Below are positions 45,201 through 55,959 of a DNA stretch of 64,000 nucleotides, one piece after another. This DNA comes from Romanomermis culicivorax (lineage: Eukaryota; Nematoda; Enoplea; Mermithida; Mermithidae): contig CAWUHX010000084.1 in assembly GCA_963922205.1 (NCBI GenBank), forward strand, positions 682,001 through 746,000, in the 5' to 3' direction. Under the pieces are notes generated by a model that saw only the letters and a list, made by a program, of their open reading frames with translations, did not search any database and was not told the origin of the DNA. How positions within the stretch are numbered: the first letter of the stretch is position 1; each line of letters starts with the position of its first letter. Position numbers and translations under genes: made by a program.

Positions 45201-48200
45201 GTGTAAACTTGGATGATTGTATCCTTATTCCCCGAACGTCCTCTTTCCAAGAACGTCCCGATTCCCCGAAAGTCCCTATTCTCCGAAGATCCCGATTCCT
45301 CGAATAATGAATAAAATTGCCTTTTCCCCGAACAATGCATTAGTACCTATTCCCCGAACGTCCCGATTCTCCGAATAGGACGGATCCACTTTTTTTGACT
45401 AAATCGAATCCGGATCTTAAAAAATTGTTTCGTCAAATCATGATCCAGATCTAGATAGCTGCAGTCGTCGGATCTGTATCAAGATCCTGAACAGCAGATC
45501 CGACCAGCTCCCGATCATGTATAGGGAGCCAAAGAAAGGCGACCGCTGCTGACTTTCATAACTTTTGAACGGATGGAGCTTTTATAATGCGGATTACTGC
45601 ATTAGAATGCCCTGCTTGTCTTCGTTACAAGGGCCAAATTTTATGCCCCAAGCATCTATGATTACTGTACAAACAGAAATTCAGTAAAAGTGGTAATTTT
45701 TCAAAAAGTAATAGTTAAGAAATCAAAATAATAGTTGCGAAATCAAAGTAAAAGTTGTCTTATTGTGGAAAAAGTTTTGTAAAGCTGTTTACACACGATA
45801 ATACTTTAAAAATGACCCAGATTTGTAAGTTGCACGTAATCTAAAGTCAGCAACTTTTAATTTTAATTTTTTATACCTACAATTTACAATGTTTTCTATG
45901 AAAAAATTTTCAATTTACAAAGTGCAATCTAAAAATAGCCTTCTTCTGTTTTCGGGGAAACGGGATTCGACACTTTCGGGGAATAGGGACGTTCGGGGAA
46001 AAGGGAAAATCAGTGTTTGGTTTATAGCATTCTACGGGGAAACGGGACTTTCGAAGAAAAGGGACTTTCGGGGAATCGGGACATTCGGGGAAAAGGAACA
46101 TTCGGGGAATGGGGATACACCCATTTGGATATGTAAAACAGTAAATGCAGAAAAAATCACCCATCCTTGTACACTCCGTGCGCAGCTATCAGAATGGATT
46201 TCATTTTGAAGATGCCCCTGACGGAACGCGTGGCTATGACCCAAAGCCTTAAGACGTACTATTTATACTTCGCTGGAGGAGGCCTCCTCGAGGAGAATAA
46301 CTGAAAAGCAGCCAATCAGAATACAGGAGTACTACGCTTCATGGCTTCCTTCCTCGAGCAGAGTATGACTGCAGCTCTGGCGAGCATACCCTCGAGGATG
46401 AATTAAGTATGAACGTACTCTTTCGGCCAGCGTATAGGCTTTTCGAGGATACTAGAGTACAATCCGGGGAGGAAGAAAAAAAATAGAACATGTTCTATTT
46501 TTCTGCTTTTTGCTCTTGGTATATTTCGTGTGCTAAGTTGGGGGGAAGTGCCTTGAAAACGGTCCACTGTTCACCCCATCGTATTTCTAGCTTATTTGGT
46601 GCCACTCCGACGGCTCCCAATGCTATCCCCTCCATCGCCGTGTCGAATATTCCAATAAAATAGTAAAAATGATAGTCTACAGGTTAAAAATTGCCTGTTT
46701 TTGTAAAAATTACTTTGAAAAAGCTCTTTTAAACCCAGTTTTTAGAATTATGACGAAAATTGAAAAGACCAAAAAAATTAACACTCGAGAACCCCCTGAA
46801 TTTTGGTCAGCTTAATTTTTTAATCTAAAAATTAAATTTATTTTATTAATTTTGAAAATTTTTTATTCAATTTAAAATTTTGATTTAATTTAAAATTTTT
46901 TAAAATTAATAAAATAAAAATTTAATCACACAATTTTAAAAATTTGTTTTTAAAATTTTAATTTCGTTTTAATTTTAATTTTAAAAGAAACTAAAAAATT
47001 TTAATTTAAAATAAAAGAAATTAAAAAAATTTACATTAAAATTAAATAAACTAAAAAAATTTAAGAAATTCCAAAATTCAGTTTTATTTGAATAAAATTT
47101 TAAAAAATTTAGTTTAATTTTAAAAAAATTTGAAAAAATTAAAAAATTAAATTTAATTTAAACAAAATTTTAAAAATTTAATTTATAAAATAAAGATTCA
47201 TTAAATTTTTTCCAACTTAAATTTATTTGCGCACAATTTTAATAATTTTCAAAAATCCCTCAGAAAACTCAATTTTCGTCAAAATTTTTGCCTTGCTAAA
47301 AAAATGACAATCTTTTCTGGTTGGGAGCTATAGTCTGTTTTTCTCGAAACGCTTCTAAGTAATGGAAGTGGGAAGCAAGTAGTATTTCAGATTTTCACGA
47401 TTTCCTGATAAACAATATACCATACACCACTGGAAATTTGTGAGCATACTGACCTTACCTTCAACAATTTTTTGAGTGAAAAATTTTACAGTAAGAGCAC
47501 TATGTAAACGATTTGATGACACTACTGATTTGAGTCACTTTTCTATTTGGATGCAGTTTATAAAAAAGCTGACTATGAAAACCTGGGGCCGGTTTCATCA
47601 AAGCAAATTAAGCTCCAGCTGAGCTGTGGCTTAAGCTGCAGCTTAACTCTATATTTTATACCATTGTCGTTAAGCTGCAGCTCAGCTGTAGCTTAACTCG
47701 TACGCAAAGCTTAAGTTGCTTTGATGAAACCAGCCTCTGACCAAGAGCGAAGGCGAGGGGCAACGCCAAACCACCAAATACATGTATGTTCCCAGGAAAA
47801 CTGCCGCCGAAAATACTTCAACAGCTGAAATTTCTCGGCATATACACGAACAATGCCTTCATAGTTCTTGTATCAAATGCGGTGAAATTTTCACTTCAAA
47901 TATGACTGGAAAGGCTCGCTGAAATGCGGAAGCAGAAATAGCTACGTGAAAAAATTTCCTCCGGAAACGGAAACGAACGAATAATTTTCCTCCTCTTGGC
48001 GCTGTTCTATTTGCCGAAAGCGGAGAGCATCCTCGAGAAGCACGTACTGTCCTCTTTGCTCTAAATCATCCTCGAGGAGTCCTCCTCGCGAACTTCTCCT
48101 CGAGGAGCTGTCCTCGAGTGGAGTATAAATACGCCTTAAGAATTAAGTAGATGCACGTTACTTTGGGGCAGGTAGTCCTCATTACACTAATACCAGTTTA

Positions 48201-48891
48201 CTCTACTTAATTTTCAGGCTCCAGGCCTGTCCTTGTTCATGTATGTTAATTTCTTGTATTGAAATCGCTTAATTTTCAGCAGCATCCCACGCCTTCAGAA
48301 ATCGTTTACGCTAATTCAGCATAAACGAAAAATGATCAGCATTATTTTATGAACAAGATGAAAGGCTAAATTATTCTTTCGGCACTTCGTGACGAAACAA
48401 TAATTTAGCAAAACAAAGAAAAGCTATATTGTTAAATCTTTCACTCAAAATTTATCGATGAGTTAAGTCTAAAAATTTCCAGTTCCTTTTGACGTGTGGA
48501 TCAGCAGAAAATGAATGAAAATTATGGAACAGTGCTTTCCAATTTCATTGTTAAAGCATTTAAGAAAATTTAACTTTTCTTGGCATTAAGTCTGTGGTGT
48601 AAATCTAACTTCCGATACTCCCCAAGCAACCATTTAGCTAACTCACTTGACATCCTTAGCCTCCGTCACTTCCACTTGATCGCCTTTGGAACCCTTTTTC
48701 ACGACTTTGACTTTTTTCATACCCGGTAGAGGCATAATTTGTATAATTTCTTTGACCAAATCGGCTGGTAACTTTTTACCCACACCGCCGGCGTCGATTA
48801 TTTTCATTTTTTTGGCGCCTGAGCCGCTAACCGCAGTCGTTCCCGACGGTGACTTTTTTGACACCCTTTGTTCGACTTTCCTCTCCGCCAT
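42257..48891 (-). CDS. Unknown type II-like membrane protein, three exons, 258 aa
   Basis: Exons 48891-48647, 43732-43409 and 42464-42257 have GTGAGT and GTAAGT donors, CCCGCAG and TTTTAG acceptors, both junctions in phase 2, and TAG at 42257-42259. Residues 1-81 are basic and Lys/Val-rich (GMKKVKVVKKGSKGDQVEV). 95-145 is Ala/Thr-rich, then KLKKTMRR and a single helix at about 154-178 (GTIVTIILILVVLLVALMVG). Positive residues before the helix predict N-in/C-out. The C-terminal 69 residues contain RRRRKR at 227-232, a furin-like dibasic motif, and sequons NAS (196) and NVT (244). No domain recognised. Intron 1 (4.9 kb) is packed with foldback elements and MITEs. ATG 48889-48891 was chosen; an ATG four codons upstream is possible. 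Confidence 0.78.
42465..43408. other. Intron 2 of the 258-aa gene, with degraded MITE I at its end
   Basis: 43230-43385 retains GGTTAGGTGTGAGTATACTG, ATGCTCACAAATTTTTAGTC and ACACATACTATAG, an inverted relic of MITE family I. The rest shows nothing supported. Confidence 0.5.
43857..44060 (+). mobile_element. MITE family I relic
   Basis: Retains CTTTTCTTGGAATGCTTCTG, GTGGAAAGCAAGG and an end with AAACAAACCGACTATAAT; the middle is rearranged. Confidence 0.55.
44173..44249. repeat. Short palindromic MITE, 77 bp
   Basis: AAAGCCCAGTTCAGAA on the left and TTCTGAATTGGGCTTT on the right are inverted ends with one mismatch. TCCTAGGATTTTTGTCGCC inside is echoed by AATCCTAGGATTTGCGACAG just left (44127). 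The ends resemble the GGGGCCAGTT termini of other MITEs here. Confidence 0.65.
44529..44595. repeat. Perfect 20 bp inverted repeat, hairpin-forming
   Basis: AAGTCAGATACCGTTAAAAC (44529-44548) and its exact reverse complement (44576-44595), separated by 27 nt of A-rich loop. In the first intron of the 258-aa gene. Confidence 0.9.
44891..45127. mobile_element. TTAA-type foldback MITE M (CGGAACGG arms), 237 bp
   Basis: The left end GGTCATTTATACTTGCC continues into TTTTTCGACGGAACGG. The right end is its inverse (CCGTTCCGCCGAAAAAGGC, then TTATAAATGACC). Flanks are TAAA (left) and TTAA (45128-45131). The frames crossing it are palindrome shadows. Confidence 0.75.
45215..46122. mobile_element. Foldback element A2 (CCCCGAA-arm family), 908 bp
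   Basis: Same family as A1: starts GATTGTATCC, ends GGATACACCC, left arm to about 45380, right arm from about 45950. Flanked by ACTTGGAT (45207-45214) and ATTTGGAT (46123-46130), 7 of 8 identical. The right arm and its inner neighbour (from about 45885) match A1 closely. The interior is not conserved between A1 and A2. Confidence 0.88.
46790..47250. repeat. AAATTTTAA-type AT-only low-complexity array
   Basis: Nearly all A/T, made of shuffled AAATTTTAAAATTAAA words. Similar in kind to 61060-61530. Confidence 0.8.
47328..47576 (+). mobile_element. MITE family I, copy 3
   Basis: CTATAGTCTGTTTTTCTCGA start, AAAAAAGCTGACTATG end, full set of internal landmarks. Nested in element G. Confidence 0.85.
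47585..47738. mobile_element. Palindromic MITE H, 154 bp
   Basis: GGGGCCGGTTTCATCAAAG at the left and CTTTGATGAAACCAGCCTC at the right, with inner AGCTCAGCTG / TTAAGCTGCAGCTTAA palindromes. Second copy, decayed, at 22349-22566. Confidence 0.83.
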
Positions 48892-49176
48892 TCTGATCAG
48901 CATATAAAGTACTTTTACTATCTTCGAGTTAGTTTCTTGGTTAACGTGATGAGTCCGCACCGATTAAACGCCAATTCAAGAGATAAATTTTATAAATCAT
49001 TACAACAAAATACAACTAAACGGCAACTGAAATTTCGATCCGTTCAAACTGAACTTACTATGCTGCTTTCAAAAGTGGTGTAAATTGAAAATATCGCTTT
49101 ATCGACTGTTGATTTTTGACGATGCCTGCAGGAAAACCTCGTTTTTTTGGAATTATTATACTTGAAAATTTTCTTA

Positions 49177-49426
49177 TACAATGTGTTTTTTATAAAATGG
49201 TTCCAAATAAAAAAGTGACACAAATCAGTATTGTCGTCAAAATCGTTTACATAAAGTTCTTACTGTAAAATTTCTCGCTGGAAAAATTGGTGAAGGTTAG
49301 GTCAGTATGCTTACAAATTTCCAGTCCTACATCACATATTGTTTATCAGAAAATCGCAAAAATCTGAAAAACTACTTGCTTTCCACTTTCATTATTTGGA
49401 AGCATTTTAAGAAAAACAGACTATAG
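49177..49426 (-). mobile_element. MITE family I, copy 4
   Basis: Inverse orientation, full length; ends AGAAAAACAGACTATAG. Lies just upstream of the 258-aa gene, so it could affect its 5' region (inference). Confidence 0.85.
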
Positions 49427-50094
49427 TAGTACATGTGACCTGTTTCAATTGTTTTACGACACAGTCAATTCGTTCCCATATTTTCCCAGGCAAACACTCG
49501 AGTATTCTTATTTTTCATTATTTTGAGGTGAAGAAATCAGGCCTATTAATCATACGCGCATCACAATTTTCCCTGATTTTAAGAGTAAAAACGTATTATG
49601 ATGAGTTGCGCAAGCTTCAAATAAAAATGATAAAGATGGTTCGCGCATAGAATGTTCATACCGAATATCATAAAGCCCATAAGTCGCTTGCAAAATACGT
49701 TGCCCGGATGATTAAGAACTTGATTAATGGATTTTCTGTCAAACGATTCTCCTATCCACTTGTGTGCGAATTTGAAATTGTATAAATAAATTTAAAAAAA
49801 AACCTTTTCTTTAAATTCTGTCTTTAATTTGTCTTTAAAATCTTCTTGTACTTTTTTCACTTGAAATCTGTAGAAAGGTGAGATGGCCCGATTGTAAAAT
49901 TTACATTGTCATATGAAATGCAGTTGGGCATAAAATAGAAATTTAAATAGTTTTTTTCATTCCGGTTTGCTAAGAAAATCAGATTCTATTTCTAATCAGT
50001 GTTTCTATATGATTATCGATATATCTCATAAACATGTAGCTTTTCGAAAAGTAACAAGGCACGATTTCTTTAAATTCAACTTATTGTTTCAAGT
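49427..50094. other. Unassigned spacer
   Basis: No gene or repeat recognised. Confidence 0.4.
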
Positions 50095-50975
50095 AAAAAT
50101 TTGACCCACCTGAAAATTATAAATTTGGCGTAATTTGATGCGCTAGGGACGAAAATGATATTAATTTTGTCCGAAAGTCAAAACTCGCATAGCTACAGTG
50201 AGGCAAAAGTTGAAAATTTTCGATTTTTTCGACTTTTGCACATACACTCTCTTCCACTGATGCAAGTTTAGGTGAGTCAGACATCGTGTCCTGTTAATTT
50301 ACCCAATATTAGGCGAATGAAAACGCCAAAATTTTCTGTTTGATTTATTAGTGTAAAGTGTGCATCAAGAACACAGTAGTGCTCGAACATCCAATTTTGA
50401 GAGCAAAAATTGCCATTTTAAAACATAAATCAATATATCTACTGATAACTCAGAAGGACCAAAAATTTTCATAGTTTACGATATCTTCTACTTGCGAAGT
50501 AAAAATTACGAGTGTACTGCCAAGGAGGTCGCAGGACTTAAAATATGAATACCATCTTGTAATTGCATTTTATGATAATTGTGATTTCTATTGTAAGAGA
50601 ATCGCAAATGGGACATGCTAAATGTCAAGCTTATTCTCAATTGCGTAAAAAAATAAGATTTACATAGCTATGTGCACTTCTCCAAAGTAGGGAATTTTCG
50701 CGTTTTTTAGCATTTTTCTGCCCATTTACGAGACTCGAAATTTATCGGCCCGGGCATGAAGCAACTTAATCGTTTAAGCATTCATTAGACGCCATAAACA
50801 TTTTTTTCTCATTCTGCGTTCTACACTTTTTCGCAATTTTTAAAATGACAAAAATGAGACCTTAAAATGGTTAAAAAGCTGTTTTTCCCACTAAAATGAT
50901 TATATCTGCTGCTAAAATTCAAAAGAGCTGAAAACTTCCCAATGCAGTGGATAGTTCACAATGCCTCCTAGTTGC
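50095..50975 (+). repeat. 0.9 kb dispersed repeat J, copy 1
   Basis: Matches 53550-54475 in inverse orientation over its whole length. Shared words include CTCGCATAGCTACAGTGA, GGTCAAATT/AATTTACCCAATATTAG, CCAATTTTGAGAGCAAAAAT, AAGCAACTTAATCGTTTAAG and GTGGATAGTTCAC. No ORF. Confidence 0.75.
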
Positions 50976-51123
50976 CTACAAAGAATGACGAGACTTCATG
51001 CTGGTTGATAAATCTAGTAAAAACTGCTAAGGTTTCTAGTTGATAAATTTCAATTTACAATTCTTGATGGACAAGGATTATCTTGTTTCAAGATTTAATG
51101 TTTCAGATCACATGGTAGTAAAG

Positions 51124-52436
51124 GGAATATCCCCAAGTGAGCGTTTCCCAAGTGTGCGATTCCCAAATGAGCGACTTCCCCATTGAGCGAATTCCCAAGT
51201 GAGCTAATTCTCATTTGAGCGATTCCCATGTGAGCGATTCCCAGTTGGGCGAATTCCCAGCGAATTCTCAATTGGGCGATTCCATGTGAGCGATTCCCAA
51301 TTGAGCGAATTTCCAAGTGGGCGAATTCACAATCGAGCGATTTTCGGTTGAGCGAATCCTATGAGCGAATCCCAAATGAGCGAATCTTCAATTGGGTGAT
51401 TCCAAACCAGCAATAGAGAATGCGATAACATTTTCTTCACATTTTCCTCCTTAACATTATATTTTTCTTTGTGTATATTTCTTTTTTATTTCGTTCTGTG
51501 GGTTGCAATTATGTTTTCAAATTTTTATATGTTGTCTCTGTTTTGTTCCATTTTCTTTTTTCTTGTCATCTACTTTTTTGTTTATGAAACAATACATTAC
51601 AAGTTGTCATAATAAGCATTGTCTCTTATGTAATTGTTATACAATTCGGCACGCTATATTTGTTATTTAATTTTATCCTTTGTGATTTCTTCTTCATTCT
51701 TATCTGCTTTTCATCTTAGTTTTTGCTTTTACTTCTTTATCTTTATCTTTTTCTATTCTCTCGATTCTTTCTTTTTTTCTCTTTTACATTATTTTTTCTT
51801 TCTTCCTTGCTGCTTCCTCTATCTTGCTTCTTCTTTCTTGTTACTTTTTTCATGTTTTTTTCTTTTTCTAATGCTTTTCCACCTATTTTCACATATTCTC
51901 AACGTCTCAATTTTTGTTGACGATTCCTTTATCTTGATGTTTTCTTTCTTCCTATATTCTTTTGTTCATTTTTTTATGAAGATTTTCTCACAATGAAAGA
52001 CTCAAACATGCTGAAATGTTCAAGAATTATACGGGAGACTATGGTTATCTAGAATGACAACTTGTAATGTATTGTATCATGAGCAAAAAAGATAAACTTA
52101 GATGACAAGAAAGAATAAAAGAAAAGAAAACACAGACAAAAGATGAAAACGTAAAAACAATCATAAAATAAAAGATGAGCAATACACACAGAAAACGAAA
52201 GAAAAAAGAAATACGTACAAATAAAAATATAAGGTAAAGAGTTTGGAATCGCTCAATTGGGAATTCGCTCATTTGGGAATTCGCTCAATTGGGAATCGCT
52301 CACAATGGGAATCGTTCAATTGAGAATTCACTCATTTGAGAATTCGCTCACATGGGAATCGCTTACTCGGGAATCGCTCACTTGAGAATCGCTCACATAG
52401 GAATCGCTCAATTGGGAATCGCTCACATGAGAATCA
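51124..52436. mobile_element. Foldback element E (GAGCGATTCCCAA-arm family), 1313 bp
   Basis: The left arm 51124-51410 is an array of about 15 bp units (GAGCGATTCCCAAGT). The right arm about 52245-52436 is the inverse (AATTGGGAATCGCTC). Flanks are TAGTAAAG (51116-51123) and TAATAAAG (52437-52444), 7 of 8 identical. The interior is pyrimidine-rich on the left half and purine-rich on the right half (another inner fold-back tendency), no gene. Confidence 0.85.
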
Positions 52437-52449
52437 TAATAAAGTATTA

Positions 52450-53430
52450 GGCGTGGTCACAAATATAAAATTAAGTTTTTGAAGCAATCGGTTTGGAATA
52501 TCATTTTCCATCTGAAAATTTGATTTATATAGTATCGGGTCATCCATAGTTCCCGCTTCATCTTCTCAAAAATCGTCTGCATAGGTTCCTTGGTCTTCTT
52601 GGAGGCAACTTGTTTCCCATGGCCAGAAACCTGCAACTTGTTGTTCTGTTAGAAATTCATCTTTGGAAAACTGGCCATTTTTGCAATCAGCCTAGATATA
52701 ATTTCATTATCAAAGTTTTTTTCGATAAATTCCTTCATCAAATTTTCTCTACATTTTGAGCATTCTATTTGTTCTTTGACTTTCGAGTGCCCATCCATCT
52801 TCTACAATATTGGTACTCCCTGCAGTGTGGAAAGAGTGTAATACTTGTTGAAGATCGGGAGTAACGATGTCAAATGAAATTCTTTATAATACATGTACGA
52901 ACTGAAAAGAATTTATTCAATGTGCAACGGCTTTTGACGGAGTCAGAAGGTAAAATCTTCACTCAAAGTTGACTCAAATATCCAACATTATAGGACAGCT
53001 ATGGGCACTCAATAGTCAAAGAATATGTAAAACGCTCAAAGCAAATCAGAAGCAGTTTCTGCTGAAAAAACTTGATGGAGTTACCGGTCTTAAATACAAG
53101 TTTCGTGATTAAATGATATCCAAACTGATGTGAAATGAATTTTTAATAGTGCAACAAGATGCAAGTTTCTTGTCACGGAAAGCAAAAATGCCTTCGTGAA
53201 GACCAATAAACCTGCTACTATCCTTCTGAAGCAGACGATTTATGCGAGAAAGGTGAAAGAAAAGCAATAAATGACCCAACAGTATGTCACCCGAATTCGC
53301 AGATGGAAAAAAATATTCCAAACCGATTTGTTTCAGAAGCTCGTGGTGCTTTGTTTTTCTGTTTATGTCCACTCCCAGTGCTTTACTATCCTCTAATTTG
53401 AGACATAAAATTTGGAGAAAAGTCAACTAT
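52450..53430 (-). pseudogene. Unrecognised broken coding-like segment
   Basis: The minus strand reads MDGHSKVKEQIECSKCREN near 52800, FLTEQQVAGFWPWE near 52650 (other frame), and a separate frame 53426-53109 (LLLFFHLSRINRLLQKD). Frames change repeatedly. It looks like a decayed element protein, but I do not recognise it. Confidence 0.3.
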
Positions 53431-53549
53431 TGTCGATACAGAATTGAAAATTAAAATTTATCGATTAAATAATTAATTTCTCTTTGTAGATTTAACCTCC
53501 TAGCAGTGTATGAAGTTTTGTCATTTTTTATAGGAAATCAGGATACATC

Positions 53550-54475
53550 GTGAACTATCCACTGCATAGAGAAGGTTTTGGTCTTTTTTGAGCTGTACCA
53601 TCAGATGAAGTCACATTTGTAGAAACACCAGGTTTTTAGTTCTTTTTAGCGTCTCATTTTTGACATAACTAGCTGAAAAATTAAATGCAAAATAGGAAAT
53701 AATTCTTTACACCACATAGAGCATTGTATTCCACATCTAATGAATGCTTAACTATTAAGTTGCTTCGTGCCTGGGCCGAAACATTTCAAGCCTCGTAAAT
53801 ACTAAATAGACAAAAAATACTAAAAAATGCGAAAATTCGAAAGCTTTGAGGCAGTGTAGCTATGCGCATCTTATTTTTTATGAAAGATAAGAATTACCTT
53901 GACATTTAGCATCCGCAACTTGTCCTAATGTCTCAGTTTTGAAATGTATCAAGTTGTGATTCGACCACAATAGAGGTCACAATTATCCGAAAATGCAACG
54001 ACAAGACGGTATTCATACTCTCCTCCGCGGGTAGAAGACATCGTCGATTATCTACTGTAAAGAAAATTTTTTGTGCTTCTGAACTTTAACAGTAGATATA
54101 GTGATTTTTGTTGAAAAATTTCAATTTTTGCTCTCAAAATTGGATGTTTCAAGCACTGCTGTATTTTTAATGCACGCTTTACATTAATATATCATACAGA
54201 CGATTTTAGCCCATTCATTTGTCTAATATTGGGTAAATTAACAGAACACGATGTCTGAAGCACGTAAACTTGCATTAGTTGAAAGGAATGTCAAAAATCG
54301 AAAAAATCGAAATTTTCTACTTTCGTCTCAGTGTAGCTATGCGAGTTTTGACTCTCAGACAGAATGAACTTTATTTTTGTTCCTACCGCATCAGGTTACA
54401 TCACATTTGTGATTTTCAAGCGGGTTCAATTTTTTACTTACTACAATTAACTCAAATCCGTCCAGAAATCGTGTC
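53550..54475 (-). repeat. 0.9 kb dispersed repeat J, copy 2 (inverted)
   Basis: Reverse complement of 50095-50975, diverged (roughly 75-80 percent by eye). Landmarks: GTGAACTATCCACTGCAT, CCTCGTAAATACTAAATAG, TGTAGCTATGCGAGTTTTGA, AACACGATGTCTGAAGCACG. Confidence 0.75.
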
Positions 54476-54479
54476 TTAA

Positions 54480-55959
54480 GCACGAGTTGAGCAAACTAAT
54501 CTTCCCTAGGAAATGTAATTTTTTGCATTCGTAGTAGCTAGGTGATATGCTAAAAGTCTATACGATGCTATTTTATATATTAAGGCCTAGGGGCCGTATG
54601 GTAAAACTTAGCCTGCGTCTACCCTACATCTACCTAGCAGCTACTATCTTTTAGTTTATGGCCCTAGAGCAAAAAGATAACTACTGCTATATATGGTACT
54701 AAAGCACTAGCTGGGCTTTACTAGACTGCCCTATCTCTTAATTTACAGAGCATCATTAAGTCTAGGTTCATAGCATAGCAATTAACTGCTACTGAGATAA
54801 AAATGATCAAGTACAAGCAAGGCTTTTACATTCGGTCCCTGATTTTGTGGTTTCGACAATTTCTTGATCCATGACGGTAACCGCCTTCTGAAACTTCGAC
54901 TCCAAAATTGTGTGTAGTATATTGACGCGCGGTTTAGCCGAAAATAAGAAATATATGAATAAGGAAAATACTCGCTCCCTCAAATGTCAAATGTAAGCAC
55001 TTTAGACGAAAGACGACAAGTTAAATTTCTGCCATCGGCTTTCAACTTCACTTGTCTTTCAACTTCAGCCTTTTGGGCTTTCTATAAATTCACATTCACA
55101 CTTCTAACCTTGTATCATGTAGATTCCTCATTTTGCTGCCACGTTCGTTCTCAAACTTCGATACATCTAACAACTTAACTTAAGCCCACAGAGAAAACAC
55201 GTCTTGCTTGCCGAGGCTTAACGTATCGATTTTGTATTATCTCTTGACGATCTAGTCTACTCTGCAAATATACGTGCCTGCCGCCTATGCTGGTGCATGC
55301 TTACCCTTATTCTATTCTCTTTCTAAAGTGCATCGCCAGTGTTGTGTGGCCGTATGTTAGTATAGTGTCTGAACACAATTGGAAACTGTAGTTGTAGGCA
55401 ATACGTTCGCCTAAAGAACGTTAGATGAGTGGAAAATGGGAAAACCTTAGATGAGCATTTTCGTGATTTGTACGTTGTATCAATTGATTTTGATGCTGAT
55501 AAAACTTACTATATTTTTCGGCTTTTCACCTTTTCTTTTGCTTCTGATTTCACTATGATGCGTATTTGTTGTGAGAATCGTCGCCGTACATACAGATGAA
55601 AGATCGTAGGGTCCAGACATGTAGGCCAGGAATTTGTCAGAGGAGGGTCCTTTGGAATTCTCATTGAGGATCAGTCAGCAACAAAAACAAAGCTAAGCAT
55701 TACAATCGTGCAATATTCGAACCTTTTCAAAAAGGCTAGTTGGGAATATCTGACAACTTTCTTGGGGTCAGAAGGGGTATCGGTATCTCGTGTATCATGG
55801 TTTACCCCCTAATCCCCTATGTGTATCAATGATAAGGTCCTCAGATCCTGTTTAGCGCCCAGTAAAATAGGCCTAAGCTGTCGAAAACTTCATATTTTCT
55901 CGAACTTTTCGGAATTTTTCTGAAAATTCAGGCCCAAACTCATACGGAAATTTTGTCCT
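54480..55959. other. Unassigned spacer
   Basis: No supported gene. A frame at 54984-55178 lacks motif or splice support. 54600-54790 is rich in CTA/TAG words but shows no clear unit. Confidence 0.4.

Larger units (their letters stand above)
46253..48135. mobile_element. TTAA-type foldback element G (CCTCGAGGAG arms), 1883 bp
   Basis: Flanked by TTAA on both sides (46249-46252, 48136-48139). The left end is GACGTACTATTTATACTTC followed by CCTCCTCGAGGAG blocks to about 46460. The right end from about 48010 has the inverse, closing with GAGTATAAATACGCC. The interior has been invaded by an AT-rich array, MITE I copy 3 and a palindromic MITE. Confidence 0.8.

Noticed and set aside
51124..51410. 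Regular short repeats resembling a CRISPR array
   Set aside because: There are no unique spacers of constant length, the array is paired with an inverted copy 0.8 kb away, the context is eukaryotic and there are no cas genes.
54984..55178. 64-aa frame with aromatic residues
   Set aside because: No acceptor/donor pair, motif or neighbouring exon supports it.
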